Shown here piece by piece: positions 43,076 through 51,416 of a stretch of DNA of 64,000 nucleotides. The stretch's first letter is position 1; each line of letters opens with the position of its first letter. Both the position numbers and the translations under genes were made by a program. The DNA comes from a virus, in IMG/VR virus record IMGVR_UViG_3300020421_000007, positions 1 through 64,000 of that record; one strand, written 5' to 3'. The notes beneath the pieces were generated by a model. The model was given only the letters and a program-made list of their open reading frames with translations. It was not told the DNA's origin and made no database searches.

Positions 43076-45076
43076 ATGGCGAATTCTGATAAGGACATCC
43101 TTATAACGCCCAATAGAGGCACAGCGAATATACCAGAAATTAGTTTTGTCGGACAAGATAATGCACCGATTAAACTTCGCGTACTTGATGACAACACGTT
43201 ATCCTTTGAAGGAAACTCGGGACAACTATTTTCTATTGATGATAATTTAACTACTGGAACAATATTTGCTGTTTCCGATATTAGTGGCGTACCATCAATT
43301 CAAGTTGATGCTAATGGAAGAATCGACATTGCCAGATATGGTGGATCATTAAATATCGGCAATAATAATAACACCACAGACAGAGCACTATGTGTTACTG
43401 GTGAGATAGCACTAACAACTATAAATTCAACACCAGCTGGTTTATGTTTCTGGGAAAGTGGAGATAATACTGGTACAGCACCAGCACAGATTTATTGGGA
43501 TGGACCTGGATATGCTGATAACAACAACTATCTTTCTCTCAGAACAAATAGTGCGGACAGATTAACAGTAACATATGCTGGTGCTGTTGGATTGGGCACC
43601 AACGCACCAAATAAAAAATTCCATCTTTATGGTGGTCATGGTGATACTTCCATGAGATTGACACTGCCATCAGGAAACAATGGTGCAGGAACTGGTGATA
43701 TTCATATGCAACTATGGGTATCAGAACCAGGAAGGACCTGGGATGGTGGTGGCATTGGTATGAATGTTACCAATTATTATACAACGTCATATCCATCATC
43801 TGCTAATGATCAATCAAATAATTATTTCCCACAACTGAATAGTGCCATCGGTCAAGCATATTTGAGATTTTTCCCTAATGGAGGAAGAATCGAATTCTCT
43901 ACGATGGACAATGATGGTACATCATATAGAGAACAAATCCATATGCTTAAAGGTGGCATTGGTATCAATACCACCACAGATGTCGGAAGCACTTACAAAT
44001 TAGTTGTTGGTGGTGATATTAATTTTACTGGTGAATTATATCAAAATGGAACAATTTTTGAAACTCTACCTCCACAAAGCGCAGCTACAATTGGCGCAGC
44101 ATTAAGATCTGATGGCACCAATGCTTTCTGGGATATTGGTGATCCATGGGGTGGTAACGGTACTGATGATCTTCCACACGCAGTAGAAGACAGATATAGA
44201 GTTGGATTCCAAATTAGCAGAGGATATGCTATGGCGGGATATAAGAACAGCACATCTTATAAGAATGTATGTTCTCTCGACATGGCAAATAATACCATCA
44301 CAAATCATGGAGACATTTTAACAAATGGTCAAGGTTATTGTGCGGGAGCACAAAACTTAAGCATGTACGCATACGTTATGATTGCGGTCAATGGTGTTGG
44401 TGGTACTGGATCTACTGTATCTAAGATCAATATGAATACATCATCAAACGCAAATACAACATCTATTAATAATAATAGATCTGCTACAAGTTTGATGAGG
44501 AGAGACTTTAAGTATGCGTATGTTTATGGTGGAGGAGACAGTAGACCAGATAGATTTAATTTAACTAATGACACTTCTGCTTTATCTCCAAATGGTAACC
44601 CAGCAGGTGGTGAAAATAATCCAGCAGGTGGTTTTGGTGCTACCTATGGATGGACTAGAAGAAATGGAGCATACTTATTCAGTTGGGCTGCTGAAACTTA
44701 TACTGCTTGGCCAAGTTCGCCTGGAACCGATGGATCGAATAAAACCTTAAATGCCAGACATGGATTTAATTATTGGAATACTGCTGGTGGATATAGAACT
44801 TCATCAAACCTTTCTAAGAGAAGCGCCCTTACAGGATCTGAGGCAACTCAGGTTGGTAAATTTGAATGTGGAGAAGAAACTTTCTTTACTGGTATGAACC
44901 GTGGATACATGTGTGGTATGTATGATGGTGCTCAAAAGAACACAGGAGCAGTTCTAAATTATTCTGCTGAAACATTTACTGCTGATAGTAATATAGATAG
45001 ACAAGGACCACCTGGATCTGCTTCTGGAGCTGGTGCTGAGTTTGGTACAGTTCTAACAGGTTACGACGGAGTATAA
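43076..45076 (+). CDS. Tail fibre protein
   Basis: A 666-residue protein starting MANSDKDILITPNRGT. Residues 1-330 are fibre-like beta modules (TGTIFAVSDISGVPSIQVD, GAVGLGTNAPNKKFHLYGG, YKLVVGGDINFTGELYQNG), a pattern common in marine phage fibres. The C-terminal half (about 360-666) is Gly-, Asn- and Tyr-rich with repeated YVYGGGD-, GYMCGMYDG- and GYKNST-type blocks, suggesting a blade or beta-barrel receptor domain. It has its own late promoter and is followed after 2 bases by a possible assembly gene. Confidence 0.75.
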   Translation: MANSDKDILITPNRGTANIPEISFVGQDNAPIKLRVLDDNTLSFEGNSGQLFSIDDNLTTGTIFAVSDISGVPSIQVDANGRIDIARYGGSLNIGNNNNTTDRALCVTGEIALTTINSTPAGLCFWESGDNTGTAPAQIYWDGPGYADNNNYLSLRTNSADRLTVTYAGAVGLGTNAPNKKFHLYGGHGDTSMRLTLPSGNNGAGTGDIHMQLWVSEPGRTWDGGGIGMNVTNYYTTSYPSSANDQSNNYFPQLNSAIGQAYLRFFPNGGRIEFSTMDNDGTSYREQIHMLKGGIGINTTTDVGSTYKLVVGGDINFTGELYQNGTIFETLPPQSAATIGAALRSDGTNAFWDIGDPWGGNGTDDLPHAVEDRYRVGFQISRGYAMAGYKNSTSYKNVCSLDMANNTITNHGDILTNGQGYCAGAQNLSMYAYVMIAVNGVGGTGSTVSKINMNTSSNANTTSINNNRSATSLMRRDFKYAYVYGGGDSRPDRFNLTNDTSALSPNGNPAGGENNPAGGFGATYGWTRRNGAYLFSWAAETYTAWPSSPGTDGSNKTLNARHGFNYWNTAGGYRTSSNLSKRSALTGSEATQVGKFECGEETFFTGMNRGYMCGMYDGAQKNTGAVLNYSAETFTADSNIDRQGPPGSASGAGAEFGTVLTGYDGV

Positions 45077-45078
45077 AA

Positions 45079-45831
45079 ATGAGAAGTTATTATCTTACAA
45101 ATTCCAGAGCAGTATCTAAACTGTTTTCTTTTAAAACGCATGGAGAAATCCTTAATTGGAGATTCTTTTCTATTGATTATCTCGACAAAGATAATTTAAA
45201 GGAACTAGCTCCACGATGTATTGAAGTGGAAAAGGATGTTGCTATATTTGGCATTAAATCTTGGGGAGAAACTAGAGATGAAATTTCTGTATATAACACA
45301 GAATGTGAAGTAGATAATGAATTTGAAGAGTTTGATGTTGTAGCAGCAAATCCTAAAGATACTCAAGGAAAAATTAAAATTCCTATGAGTGATAAAAGAA
45401 AGGGTGTTGTTAGAAAAGCAATGAAATTAATTGCTAAAGTTATTATTGAAGATGAATATGATGTTAAATATCGTAGTTACTTGGCAAAAACTTCCGCCTT
45501 AGAAAGAGACACATGGAAATATCAGGTAGAAGATACTGATTTTAGAAACTCTCTTGCTGATATTAAAGGACGCGAAAGAGAAGAATTTGGAAACATTGTT
45601 TTTAGTAGTGGAAACTCCCATGAGGACTATATAAAAACATTATACATAGAGTGTCAGTCATTAAAACAAAAATTTTATGATGCTGTGACTATTGAAGATC
45701 TAAGTGTTTTATATGAAGATCATTTCAATCTTCCCATGCAGTCCCATCTTGCTATTAAGTTGGGTAGAGAAATTGTTAATGCTGATAAACCAAACGAAAG
45801 ACTAGATGTTGGAGTTGGTTTAAATTTTTAA
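45079..45831 (+). CDS. Uncharacterised protein, possibly fibre assembly
   Basis: A 250-residue, charged, mostly helical protein. The segment KTSALERDTWKYQVEDTDFR weakly resembles the TWxxQ helix of DUF4376-type tail-fibre assembly proteins. The rest (YYLTNSRAVSKLFSF, KLIAKVIIEDEYDVKYRS) is unfamiliar. It follows a fibre gene by 2 bases, which fits an assembly chaperone, but the resemblance is weak. No catalytic motif seen. Confidence 0.5.
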   Translation: MRSYYLTNSRAVSKLFSFKTHGEILNWRFFSIDYLDKDNLKELAPRCIEVEKDVAIFGIKSWGETRDEISVYNTECEVDNEFEEFDVVAANPKDTQGKIKIPMSDKRKGVVRKAMKLIAKVIIEDEYDVKYRSYLAKTSALERDTWKYQVEDTDFRNSLADIKGREREEFGNIVFSSGNSHEDYIKTLYIECQSLKQKFYDAVTIEDLSVLYEDHFNLPMQSHLAIKLGREIVNADKPNERLDVGVGLNF

Positions 45832-45849
45832 ATTAATTTTTGAATCGCC

Positions 45850-46650
45850 ATGGCAATTGATGCAAATGAATTAGATATTGATACTATTGTAGATATCGCT
45901 AAAAAATGGGCAAGTGGTATGTCACCTCAGCAGTGTGACATGTATGTAATTCATTCTCAAGTTACAAAAGACAGGCAGGTTAAACAATGTCTGATGGAAA
46001 TTGAGAATAGAAATCACAATTTACAAAAACTTGATATTGAAAAGAGGAAGCACGAAGTAAATCTTAGAAAGGTTACTGCTTTATATGAGGCAGAAGAAGA
46101 TCCTGATGAAAAGGAACTTTTTCAAATTGAACTCGATAGTATGGCTTTAGATTTTGATGTGTTTAAACGCAGAAAAATTACACAAGAAAAAGAAATTCAA
46201 AGTTTCTTTCAGTGGTTGCTTGATGAAGGGTATACTGCTGAAGAATTAGAAAAAAGATTGGAGTATGATCCCGAAGAAGAAAGAAAGTATTGGATTTCTA
46301 GAATGGGTAAACAAGCAGCTCTTGATGTTGTATTCCAAGGAAGAATTGGAACAGGCAATTTAGATTCAATTGCCATGATGAAAGAGACAGATCAGCAAGC
46401 AATTTTAGAAATTGCTATGCAATATTCTGCATTGTATAATGTAAGTATGAAAAAAATTCAAGAGAGACTTCTTCCATACATTCAACAAATGGAAGAAAGT
46501 TCCACTGGAGCATTACCAACATTCCATGGCATCGATGATAATCTTGAAATTGGTTTATTGAGTGAATTAAAAACTATTAAAGGTGAATTGAATGCCGCCA
46601 AACCATCCACACCAAGTCTTCAGCTTACCTATAAACCCAAAGCTTCCTGA
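45850..46650 (+). CDS. Coiled-coil protein of unknown function
   Basis: A 266-residue, highly charged, helical protein. Residues about 45-120 have heptad-like spacing (ENRNHNLQKLDIEKRKHEV). A second block, YWISRMGKQAALDVVFQGR, is likely conserved. It could be a scaffold, a fibre-assembly chaperone or an adaptor for the enzymes that follow; nothing in the sequence decides. Its last 59 bases overlap the start of the next gene, which suggests translational coupling. Confidence 0.55.
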   Translation: MAIDANELDIDTIVDIAKKWASGMSPQQCDMYVIHSQVTKDRQVKQCLMEIENRNHNLQKLDIEKRKHEVNLRKVTALYEAEEDPDEKELFQIELDSMALDFDVFKRRKITQEKEIQSFFQWLLDEGYTAEELEKRLEYDPEEERKYWISRMGKQAALDVVFQGRIGTGNLDSIAMMKETDQQAILEIAMQYSALYNVSMKKIQERLLPYIQQMEESSTGALPTFHGIDDNLEIGLLSELKTIKGELNAAKPSTPSLQLTYKPKAS

Positions 46651-48295
46651 AGAATTTGTAGAAAATATTTTTATTCCCTTTCTAATTGAGTATAGGGAAT
46701 ATATTTTTGATTTATATTTTACCTGTAGAATGCCTCCTTTTACACAGGACGCTATGGGAGATCTTTTTGGTAATCCAAAAGATACAACTTTTAGTGCCTT
46801 GTATATTTCAAACAAGACAGGTATTCCTTTGTCTGCTACATTTAATAATATCTACATTAGACCAGATCAAGAAACTTTAGATTTGTTTATTAAAAATTTT
46901 AAGTATGTTTATGATAAGGGTGTGAGAATTGCTACTATTCCACACACCTCTTGGTTGATGACTGGACAAATTCAAAAAGCATTTCCAGATCTTTTTATTA
47001 AAAATACTATTTTGCGAGAAGTTACAAGACCAAATGAAATTGTATCTCTAGCAAAAGCAGGTTTTCACTATATCAATTTAGATAGAGATTTGATGCGTGA
47101 TAGAGATCAACTTGTAGCAATTAAAGAAGCAAAAGACTACTGTGAATCTATTGGCAAACCAGTAAAGATTTCTTTGCTTGCCAATGAAAATTGCTGGGGT
47201 GGGTGTCCCATTATGCCAGAACATTATCATTATAACAACACCAGAAGTGGAGACAATCCAGAATATTTTGCTGATGCTATTAGTAGAATCTCATGTTCTT
47301 CTTGGGACATTCACGATTCTTCATCTCCCCTAAAAGCAGCAATTCTACCTCCATGGAAAGAAGACTGGGAGGAATTTATTGATTTGGGTATTGATGTTTT
47401 TAAAATGCATGGTAGGGAGTCTGCCACAAGACTCAAAGAAAGCATGGACATCATTGAGAACTGGGCAGATGAAAAAGAATATTTGTTTCCAAATTTTGAT
47501 GAGTTTATTCATGACATCCACATCGAAAATAAACCTATCAATATATGGAGAGAAAAAATTAAATCATGTAAATTTGATTGTTGGAAATGTAATTACTGCG
47601 AATCTGTAATTGAATCTAGAAAGAAAAAATATCACAGAGACAATCATAAGTATGTCTATCATGTTTTAGATTCTTTAGATAAATCAGGAAGATACGAATC
47701 TAAATTTGATGCTGAGTCTTACGATATCGAAGGATTAACTTCTGATAGAGTTAGGCATTTTTTAAATAACCTTTGCTCTATAGAAGAAGCAAAGTATTTG
47801 GAGGTGGGTTCATATGCTGGCAGCACTTTTTTTGCTGCTACTATGAACAATGATATTCCATCATTTGCTGTCGATAATTATATTTGTAATGTATCTCCAG
47901 CAAGATTAGATGTTAAATGGAATGGATACTCTGCTCCAAAAAAGAAGTTCTTAAACAACAGAAAAAAATATAAGTCGGGAAAACTTATCGATAAACATAT
48001 TCAAGATGTTAACTTGTTTGATCTAAAAAACACTAAAGTTAATGTTGTATTTTATGACGGAAGTCATGAATATAAAGATCAACAGAAAGCATTAGAAACA
48101 GTTTTACCACTAGTTGAAGATACATTTATTTTAGTTATCGATGACGCAAATTTCAAAGATGTGGTAGAATCTGCTAAGCAGTTTATATCTGATAATAAAT
48201 TGACCTCTTTATATGAAAACCAACTTCTCACTACTAAGTATGAAGATTCTACCAGTTGGTGGAACGGTTTGTTTGTGGCGGTTTTAAAAAAATGA
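46592..48295 (+). CDS. U32-peptidase-like barrel fused to a SAM-dependent methyltransferase
   Basis: A 567-residue fusion. Residues 1-320 look like a TIM barrel of the U32 type: repeated beta/alpha units (GVRIATIPHTSWL, GFHYINLDRD) and LGIDVFKMHGRES, which resembles the U32 LGVDSFKIEGR block. Cysteines occur in ENCWGGCPIMPEH and in CKFDCWKCNYC (about 326-336), suitable for an Fe-S cluster. Residues 370-567 are a class I methyltransferase of the Methyltransf_24 kind: YLEVGSYAGSTF (motif I, about 402), VFYDGSHEYKDQ and FILVIDDAN. Known U32 proteins take part in oxygen-independent hydroxylations of ubiquinone, tRNA or rRNA; the substrate here is unknown. The start at ATG 46592 overlaps the preceding gene by 59 bases. 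The U32 call is moderate, the methyltransferase call good. Confidence 0.7.
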   Translation: MPPNHPHQVFSLPINPKLPEEFVENIFIPFLIEYREYIFDLYFTCRMPPFTQDAMGDLFGNPKDTTFSALYISNKTGIPLSATFNNIYIRPDQETLDLFIKNFKYVYDKGVRIATIPHTSWLMTGQIQKAFPDLFIKNTILREVTRPNEIVSLAKAGFHYINLDRDLMRDRDQLVAIKEAKDYCESIGKPVKISLLANENCWGGCPIMPEHYHYNNTRSGDNPEYFADAISRISCSSWDIHDSSSPLKAAILPPWKEDWEEFIDLGIDVFKMHGRESATRLKESMDIIENWADEKEYLFPNFDEFIHDIHIENKPINIWREKIKSCKFDCWKCNYCESVIESRKKKYHRDNHKYVYHVLDSLDKSGRYESKFDAESYDIEGLTSDRVRHFLNNLCSIEEAKYLEVGSYAGSTFFAATMNNDIPSFAVDNYICNVSPARLDVKWNGYSAPKKKFLNNRKKYKSGKLIDKHIQDVNLFDLKNTKVNVVFYDGSHEYKDQQKALETVLPLVEDTFILVIDDANFKDVVESAKQFISDNKLTSLYENQLLTTKYEDSTSWWNGLFVAVLKK

Positions 48296-48942
48296 AACTA
48301 TACGATCTTTTTCCTAATCCAATTTTTGGAATAGAATATCCGCATCATAAAAAATTGAAAGAAATAATTTTCAATGTGATGGAAGAAAACAAAGATAACT
48401 TTGAGGTCAATGGACAGTCTTCTAATCTACAACATCTTAATAACAAATTAAGTGAATCTATTTTACACGAAGAACCATTTGAAAGTTTTAGAGAATGGGT
48501 AGAAGAGTCATGTTCGGATTATGTAAGTGATTGTCTTGGATATAATTTGCCAGACAAAATGATGGTTACTGACAGTTGGTTAAATAAATGTGACAAGGGT
48601 GGATCTCAACATCCACACTATCATTCAAATGCATACATTTCTGGAACTTATTATGTAAACTTTGAAGAAGGTCATTCTCCTCTTATGTTTAATAAAAGAT
48701 CAGCATTACTTTTTCCAAATCATCCGACGATTGTTCTGGCAGAAAATGATGATTTTATCACTAAGTATAATACTGACTCTGCTGTATATCCAGAAGAGGG
48801 AGAACTATATTTGTGGCAGTCTCAAATGACACATAGTGTGCCTGAGAATGGAAAAGATAATCGTGTAAGTCTTTCTATGAATTTTATGCCAAATGTTGTA
48901 AGTAATACAAGATATGGTTTTAGAGTGGAGTATGCGAAGTGA
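48292..48942 (+). CDS. 2-oxoglutarate/Fe(II)-dependent oxygenase
   Basis: A 216-residue protein of the putative 2OG-Fe(II) oxygenase kind (2OG-FeII_Oxy_5). The signature HPHYHSNAYISGTYYVNF provides the first metal ligands, and WQSQMTHSVPENGKDNRVSL provides the distal His and the Arg that binds 2-oxoglutarate. These enzymes hydroxylate or otherwise oxidise a substrate using O2. The start at ATG 48292 overlaps the previous stop; a longer start at 48256 overlaps more. Such oxygenases are common in cyanophages next to structural genes. The substrate is unknown. Confidence 0.85.
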   Translation: MKLYDLFPNPIFGIEYPHHKKLKEIIFNVMEENKDNFEVNGQSSNLQHLNNKLSESILHEEPFESFREWVEESCSDYVSDCLGYNLPDKMMVTDSWLNKCDKGGSQHPHYHSNAYISGTYYVNFEEGHSPLMFNKRSALLFPNHPTIVLAENDDFITKYNTDSAVYPEEGELYLWQSQMTHSVPENGKDNRVSLSMNFMPNVVSNTRYGFRVEYAK

Positions 48943-49724
48943 TTGACTACAATGATATCGTAGAGAGATTCCCAGAAAATAAATGGGATATTGGATTGCT
49001 TAAGGGGACAGAATACAAAAAAGTTTTGAACTCACCTGTAAAAGCAGCGTGTCATTTTAAAGGTGAGATGTTGACCAATCGTTTACAAGCACCTTACCAA
49101 TCAGATAACACTTTAGTCTTCGCTAGATTATCAGAACATGCTGCCGATTATTCTCTCTATGAAGAAGCGGCAAGTTATCTTTCAGATTACATTGAACAAG
49201 GAAAATGTGTTCAAGTATATGTAAATTTTAAAGAAGCGGCAATACAATCTGGACTTGGTGTTAGAGCTAAAAACTCTTTGATATACAATAAAAAATTTGG
49301 ATTTCAATGTAAGTTATGTGCATTTACATTTTTAGATGATCTAGCAAATGCCCCAGAACCACAAATAAACAAAGGACAATTAGATCTTTGTGAAGGGTGT
49401 GATGACTGTATCAAACACTGTCCAGCAAATGCTATCCATGAAGATTTTATTGATGGTAATGCTTGCGATACTTTTGTTGGAGTTGGAAATAGTTCAGATC
49501 AAATGTCAATCAAATGGTTTTGGTATGAGTTAGTTAAACCAAATATTCCTAAAGAAGTTGTTGAGTCTTGGAATACCTTGGAAGATTTTAAAAATATTGT
49601 TTGGGATAATGGGTATGAGATGACTCCAAATGGATTAATGAAAGATGGAGAAGTAATTCCTATGCCACTCTGTAGAATGTGTCAACAACAACCAAGATGT
49701 AGTAAAATACCTGTATTATTATGA
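48939..49724 (+). CDS. QueG-like iron-sulphur reductase (4Fe-4S ferredoxin type)
   Basis: A 261-residue protein starting at GTG 48939 (GTGA overlap with the previous stop). It contains GLGVRAKNSLI (about 108), like the GxGxxxKN segment of epoxyqueuosine reductase QueG, followed by a classic CEGCDDCIKHCP cluster motif (about 151-162) and a later CRMCQQQPRC group near the C terminus. QueG has two 4Fe-4S clusters and binds cobalamin; this protein is about 120 residues shorter and its second cluster looks degenerate. It may be an electron donor or a reductase for the neighbouring oxidative enzymes. True tRNA queuosine function is not implied. Confidence 0.7.
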   Translation: MIDYNDIVERFPENKWDIGLLKGTEYKKVLNSPVKAACHFKGEMLTNRLQAPYQSDNTLVFARLSEHAADYSLYEEAASYLSDYIEQGKCVQVYVNFKEAAIQSGLGVRAKNSLIYNKKFGFQCKLCAFTFLDDLANAPEPQINKGQLDLCEGCDDCIKHCPANAIHEDFIDGNACDTFVGVGNSSDQMSIKWFWYELVKPNIPKEVVESWNTLEDFKNIVWDNGYEMTPNGLMKDGEVIPMPLCRMCQQQPRCSKIPVLL

Positions 49725-50341
49725 TGTTAAATATTGGACCATGGCACGTCAATCCATGTTTTTCTTTACCAGTTACATCAGCTGACATAGATTCTAATGT
49801 AAGTTTTCTTCTAAAAACTATGTCTAGAAAAATGGAATGGATTGAGGACAATCCAGATACAGGAATTAATGGATTTTATTCTAAAAATAGAAACGTATTA
49901 GATTCTGATTTGTCAATGAAAGAAGGATTAACTTCTATCTGTAAAGATTATATCGTAAATGCTTTATCATATAACACAGATATTAAAATCACAACTTCTT
50001 GGTTTACAAAAACTTTAAAAGGTGGGCAGTGTGTGGAACATGCTCACTGCAACTCTTGGTTTAGTGCAGTTGTATATTTTGGGGACTATGATGAAAAATC
50101 AGCACCACTAGTATTTTCAGTTGATCCTCCACAAATATTAGTACCAACATCTATGCCAAATTTTTTAAACTCATACAACTTGACAATTGAGTCAGAAAAG
50201 AATAAAATAATTATATTTCCCAGTCGTTTAAGGCACAAAGTTATTACACACAATTCAAATACTCCTAGGTATTCTCTTTCTTTTAACATTATGCCTGTTG
50301 GAACAGTTGGGGAAGGAGACTCCAGTTACACATATAAATAA
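49721..50341 (+). CDS. Second 2-oxoglutarate/Fe(II)-dependent oxygenase
   Basis: A 206-residue protein related in pattern to the 48292 oxygenase: EHAHCNSWFSAVVYFGDY gives the proximal ligands, and FPSRLRHKVITHNSNTPRYS gives the distal His and the 2-oxoglutarate Arg. The ATGA start overlaps the preceding stop; an alternative ATG is one codon later. It closes the enzyme cluster. The late promoter of the next unit lies within its last codons. The substrate is unknown. Confidence 0.82.
   Translation: MMLNIGPWHVNPCFSLPVTSADIDSNVSFLLKTMSRKMEWIEDNPDTGINGFYSKNRNVLDSDLSMKEGLTSICKDYIVNALSYNTDIKITTSWFTKTLKGGQCVEHAHCNSWFSAVVYFGDYDEKSAPLVFSVDPPQILVPTSMPNFLNSYNLTIESEKNKIIIFPSRLRHKVITHNSNTPRYSLSFNIMPVGTVGEGDSSYTYK
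50333..50340 (+). promoter_or_regulatory. Late promoter TATAAATA
   Basis: A perfect late promoter overlapping the end of the oxygenase gene, 27 bases before ATG 50367. Confidence 0.7.
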
Positions 50342-50366
50342 TCACACACATCATTCTTTATTAAAA

Positions 50367-50564
50367 ATGGACACTGACGCCCTTAAGAAAAATTTTGTCG
50401 AACAACTAGAACAAGCAGATAAGCAAATTGCTGAGTTGGAAACAAACCTTGTAAAAGCTAGAGAGTACAAACTAAAATTACAGGGGGGTTTGGAAACTTT
50501 GGAACTCCTCAATCCATCGGAAGAAGAATCAGCAGAAACAGCGCCTACTGAAGTAGCAGAATAA
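50367..50564 (+). CDS. Small coiled-coil protein upstream of gp13
   Basis: A 65-residue protein starting MDTDALKKNFVEQLEQADKQ. Residues 5-50 form a continuous coiled coil, then an acidic tail (SEEESAETAPTEVAE). ATG 50367 is preferred because the longer in-frame start lies upstream of the late promoter. It is followed by a terminator. Conserved in position upstream of gp13 in cyanophages as I recall, with unknown function. Confidence 0.7.
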   Translation: MDTDALKKNFVEQLEQADKQIAELETNLVKAREYKLKLQGGLETLELLNPSEEESAETAPTEVAE

Positions 50565-50571
50565 CTATCAG

Positions 50572-50607
50572 ATCCCTTCTTCCTAAATAGGTAAGAAGGG
50601 ATTTTTT
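50572..50607 (+). terminator. Intrinsic terminator with a late promoter element in its loop
   Basis: ATCCCTTCTT (50572-50581) pairs with AAGAAGGGAT (50593-50602), followed by six T. The 11-base loop contains CTAAATA (50583-50589), a T4-type late element 25 bases before the gp13 start. Confidence 0.88.
50583..50589 (+). promoter_or_regulatory. Late promoter CTAAATA for gp13, inside the terminator loop
   Basis: CTAAATA at the same spacing from the start codon (25 bases) as other CTAAATA elements in this window. See the terminator entry for the structure. Confidence 0.6.
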
Positions 50608-50614
50608 GTGTGTA

Positions 50615-51415
50615 ATGGCATCTCCAAGTTCTAGATCTGAACTCATCACTTATTGTAAGAGGCAACTTGGTGAACCTGTTCTCCAAGTAAACATTGATGA
50701 TGAGCAAGTAAACAATGTAATTGATGATACGTATCAATTCTTTCAGGAGAACTGTTACAATGGTATGGAGAGGTGTTACCTAAGACACGAAATTAACGCT
50801 GATGATAAAACAAGATTTGATGGTAAAGTAACTACGACTGAAGGAACAACAAATTGGGAAGAGTCAACAAACTTTATTCCAATTCCAGATCACGTTGTAG
50901 GTATTACCAAAGTATATGGTTTAGTTAGTAATTCAATTCGCTCTAATCTCTTCGGTGTTGAGTATCAACTATATCTAAATGATCTGTATGCGTTTGGATC
51001 ACTTGATATTCTCAATTATTATATGCATAAACAATATCTAGAAACTCTAGACATGGTTATGAACAATGGTTCATTCCAACAGTTTAGATTTACACAACGC
51101 CGTGATCGTTTGTATCTTGATATCAATAAAGCATTTCTTAAAGAAGATACATTCTTAGTAATTGAAGCACATCGTTTACTCGATCCCACAGATGCTACAG
51201 AGATGAACAATGATATGTTTGTCAAAAAGTATGCTACTGCTCTTATGAAGAGACAGTGGGGTCAGAACTTGATCAAGTATAATAATGTTCAATTACCTGG
51301 CGGTGTTACCCTTAACGGTAGAGAGATCTACACAGACGCACTAGCAGAAATTGAGAAAATCGAAAGCGAAGTTCTCAGTAAGTATGCTGTTCCACCAATG
51401 GATATGATCGGATAA
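50615..51415 (+). CDS. 13: Neck protein gp13
   Basis: A 266-residue protein (T4 gp13 about 309). It opens MASPSSRSELITYCKRQLG, and the internal blocks NNVIDDTYQFFQENCYNG and RFTQRRDRLYLDINKAFL are characteristic of gp13 in cyanophages. gp13 forms the neck collar that joins head and tail. It is followed by gp14, gp15, gp16, the same order as T4. The ATG at 50615 is preferred over a TTG three codons earlier that sits in the terminator T-run. Confidence 0.93.
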   Translation: MASPSSRSELITYCKRQLGEPVLQVNIDDEQVNNVIDDTYQFFQENCYNGMERCYLRHEINADDKTRFDGKVTTTEGTTNWEESTNFIPIPDHVVGITKVYGLVSNSIRSNLFGVEYQLYLNDLYAFGSLDILNYYMHKQYLETLDMVMNNGSFQQFRFTQRRDRLYLDINKAFLKEDTFLVIEAHRLLDPTDATEMNNDMFVKKYATALMKRQWGQNLIKYNNVQLPGGVTLNGREIYTDALAEIEKIESEVLSKYAVPPMDMIG

Positions 51416-51416
51416 A

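Noticed and set aside
47560-47605. Radical SAM enzyme call for the 46592 protein from its CxxxCxxC motif
   Set aside because: The motif is C-terminal to the barrel rather than in the first loop, and the barrel resembles U32.
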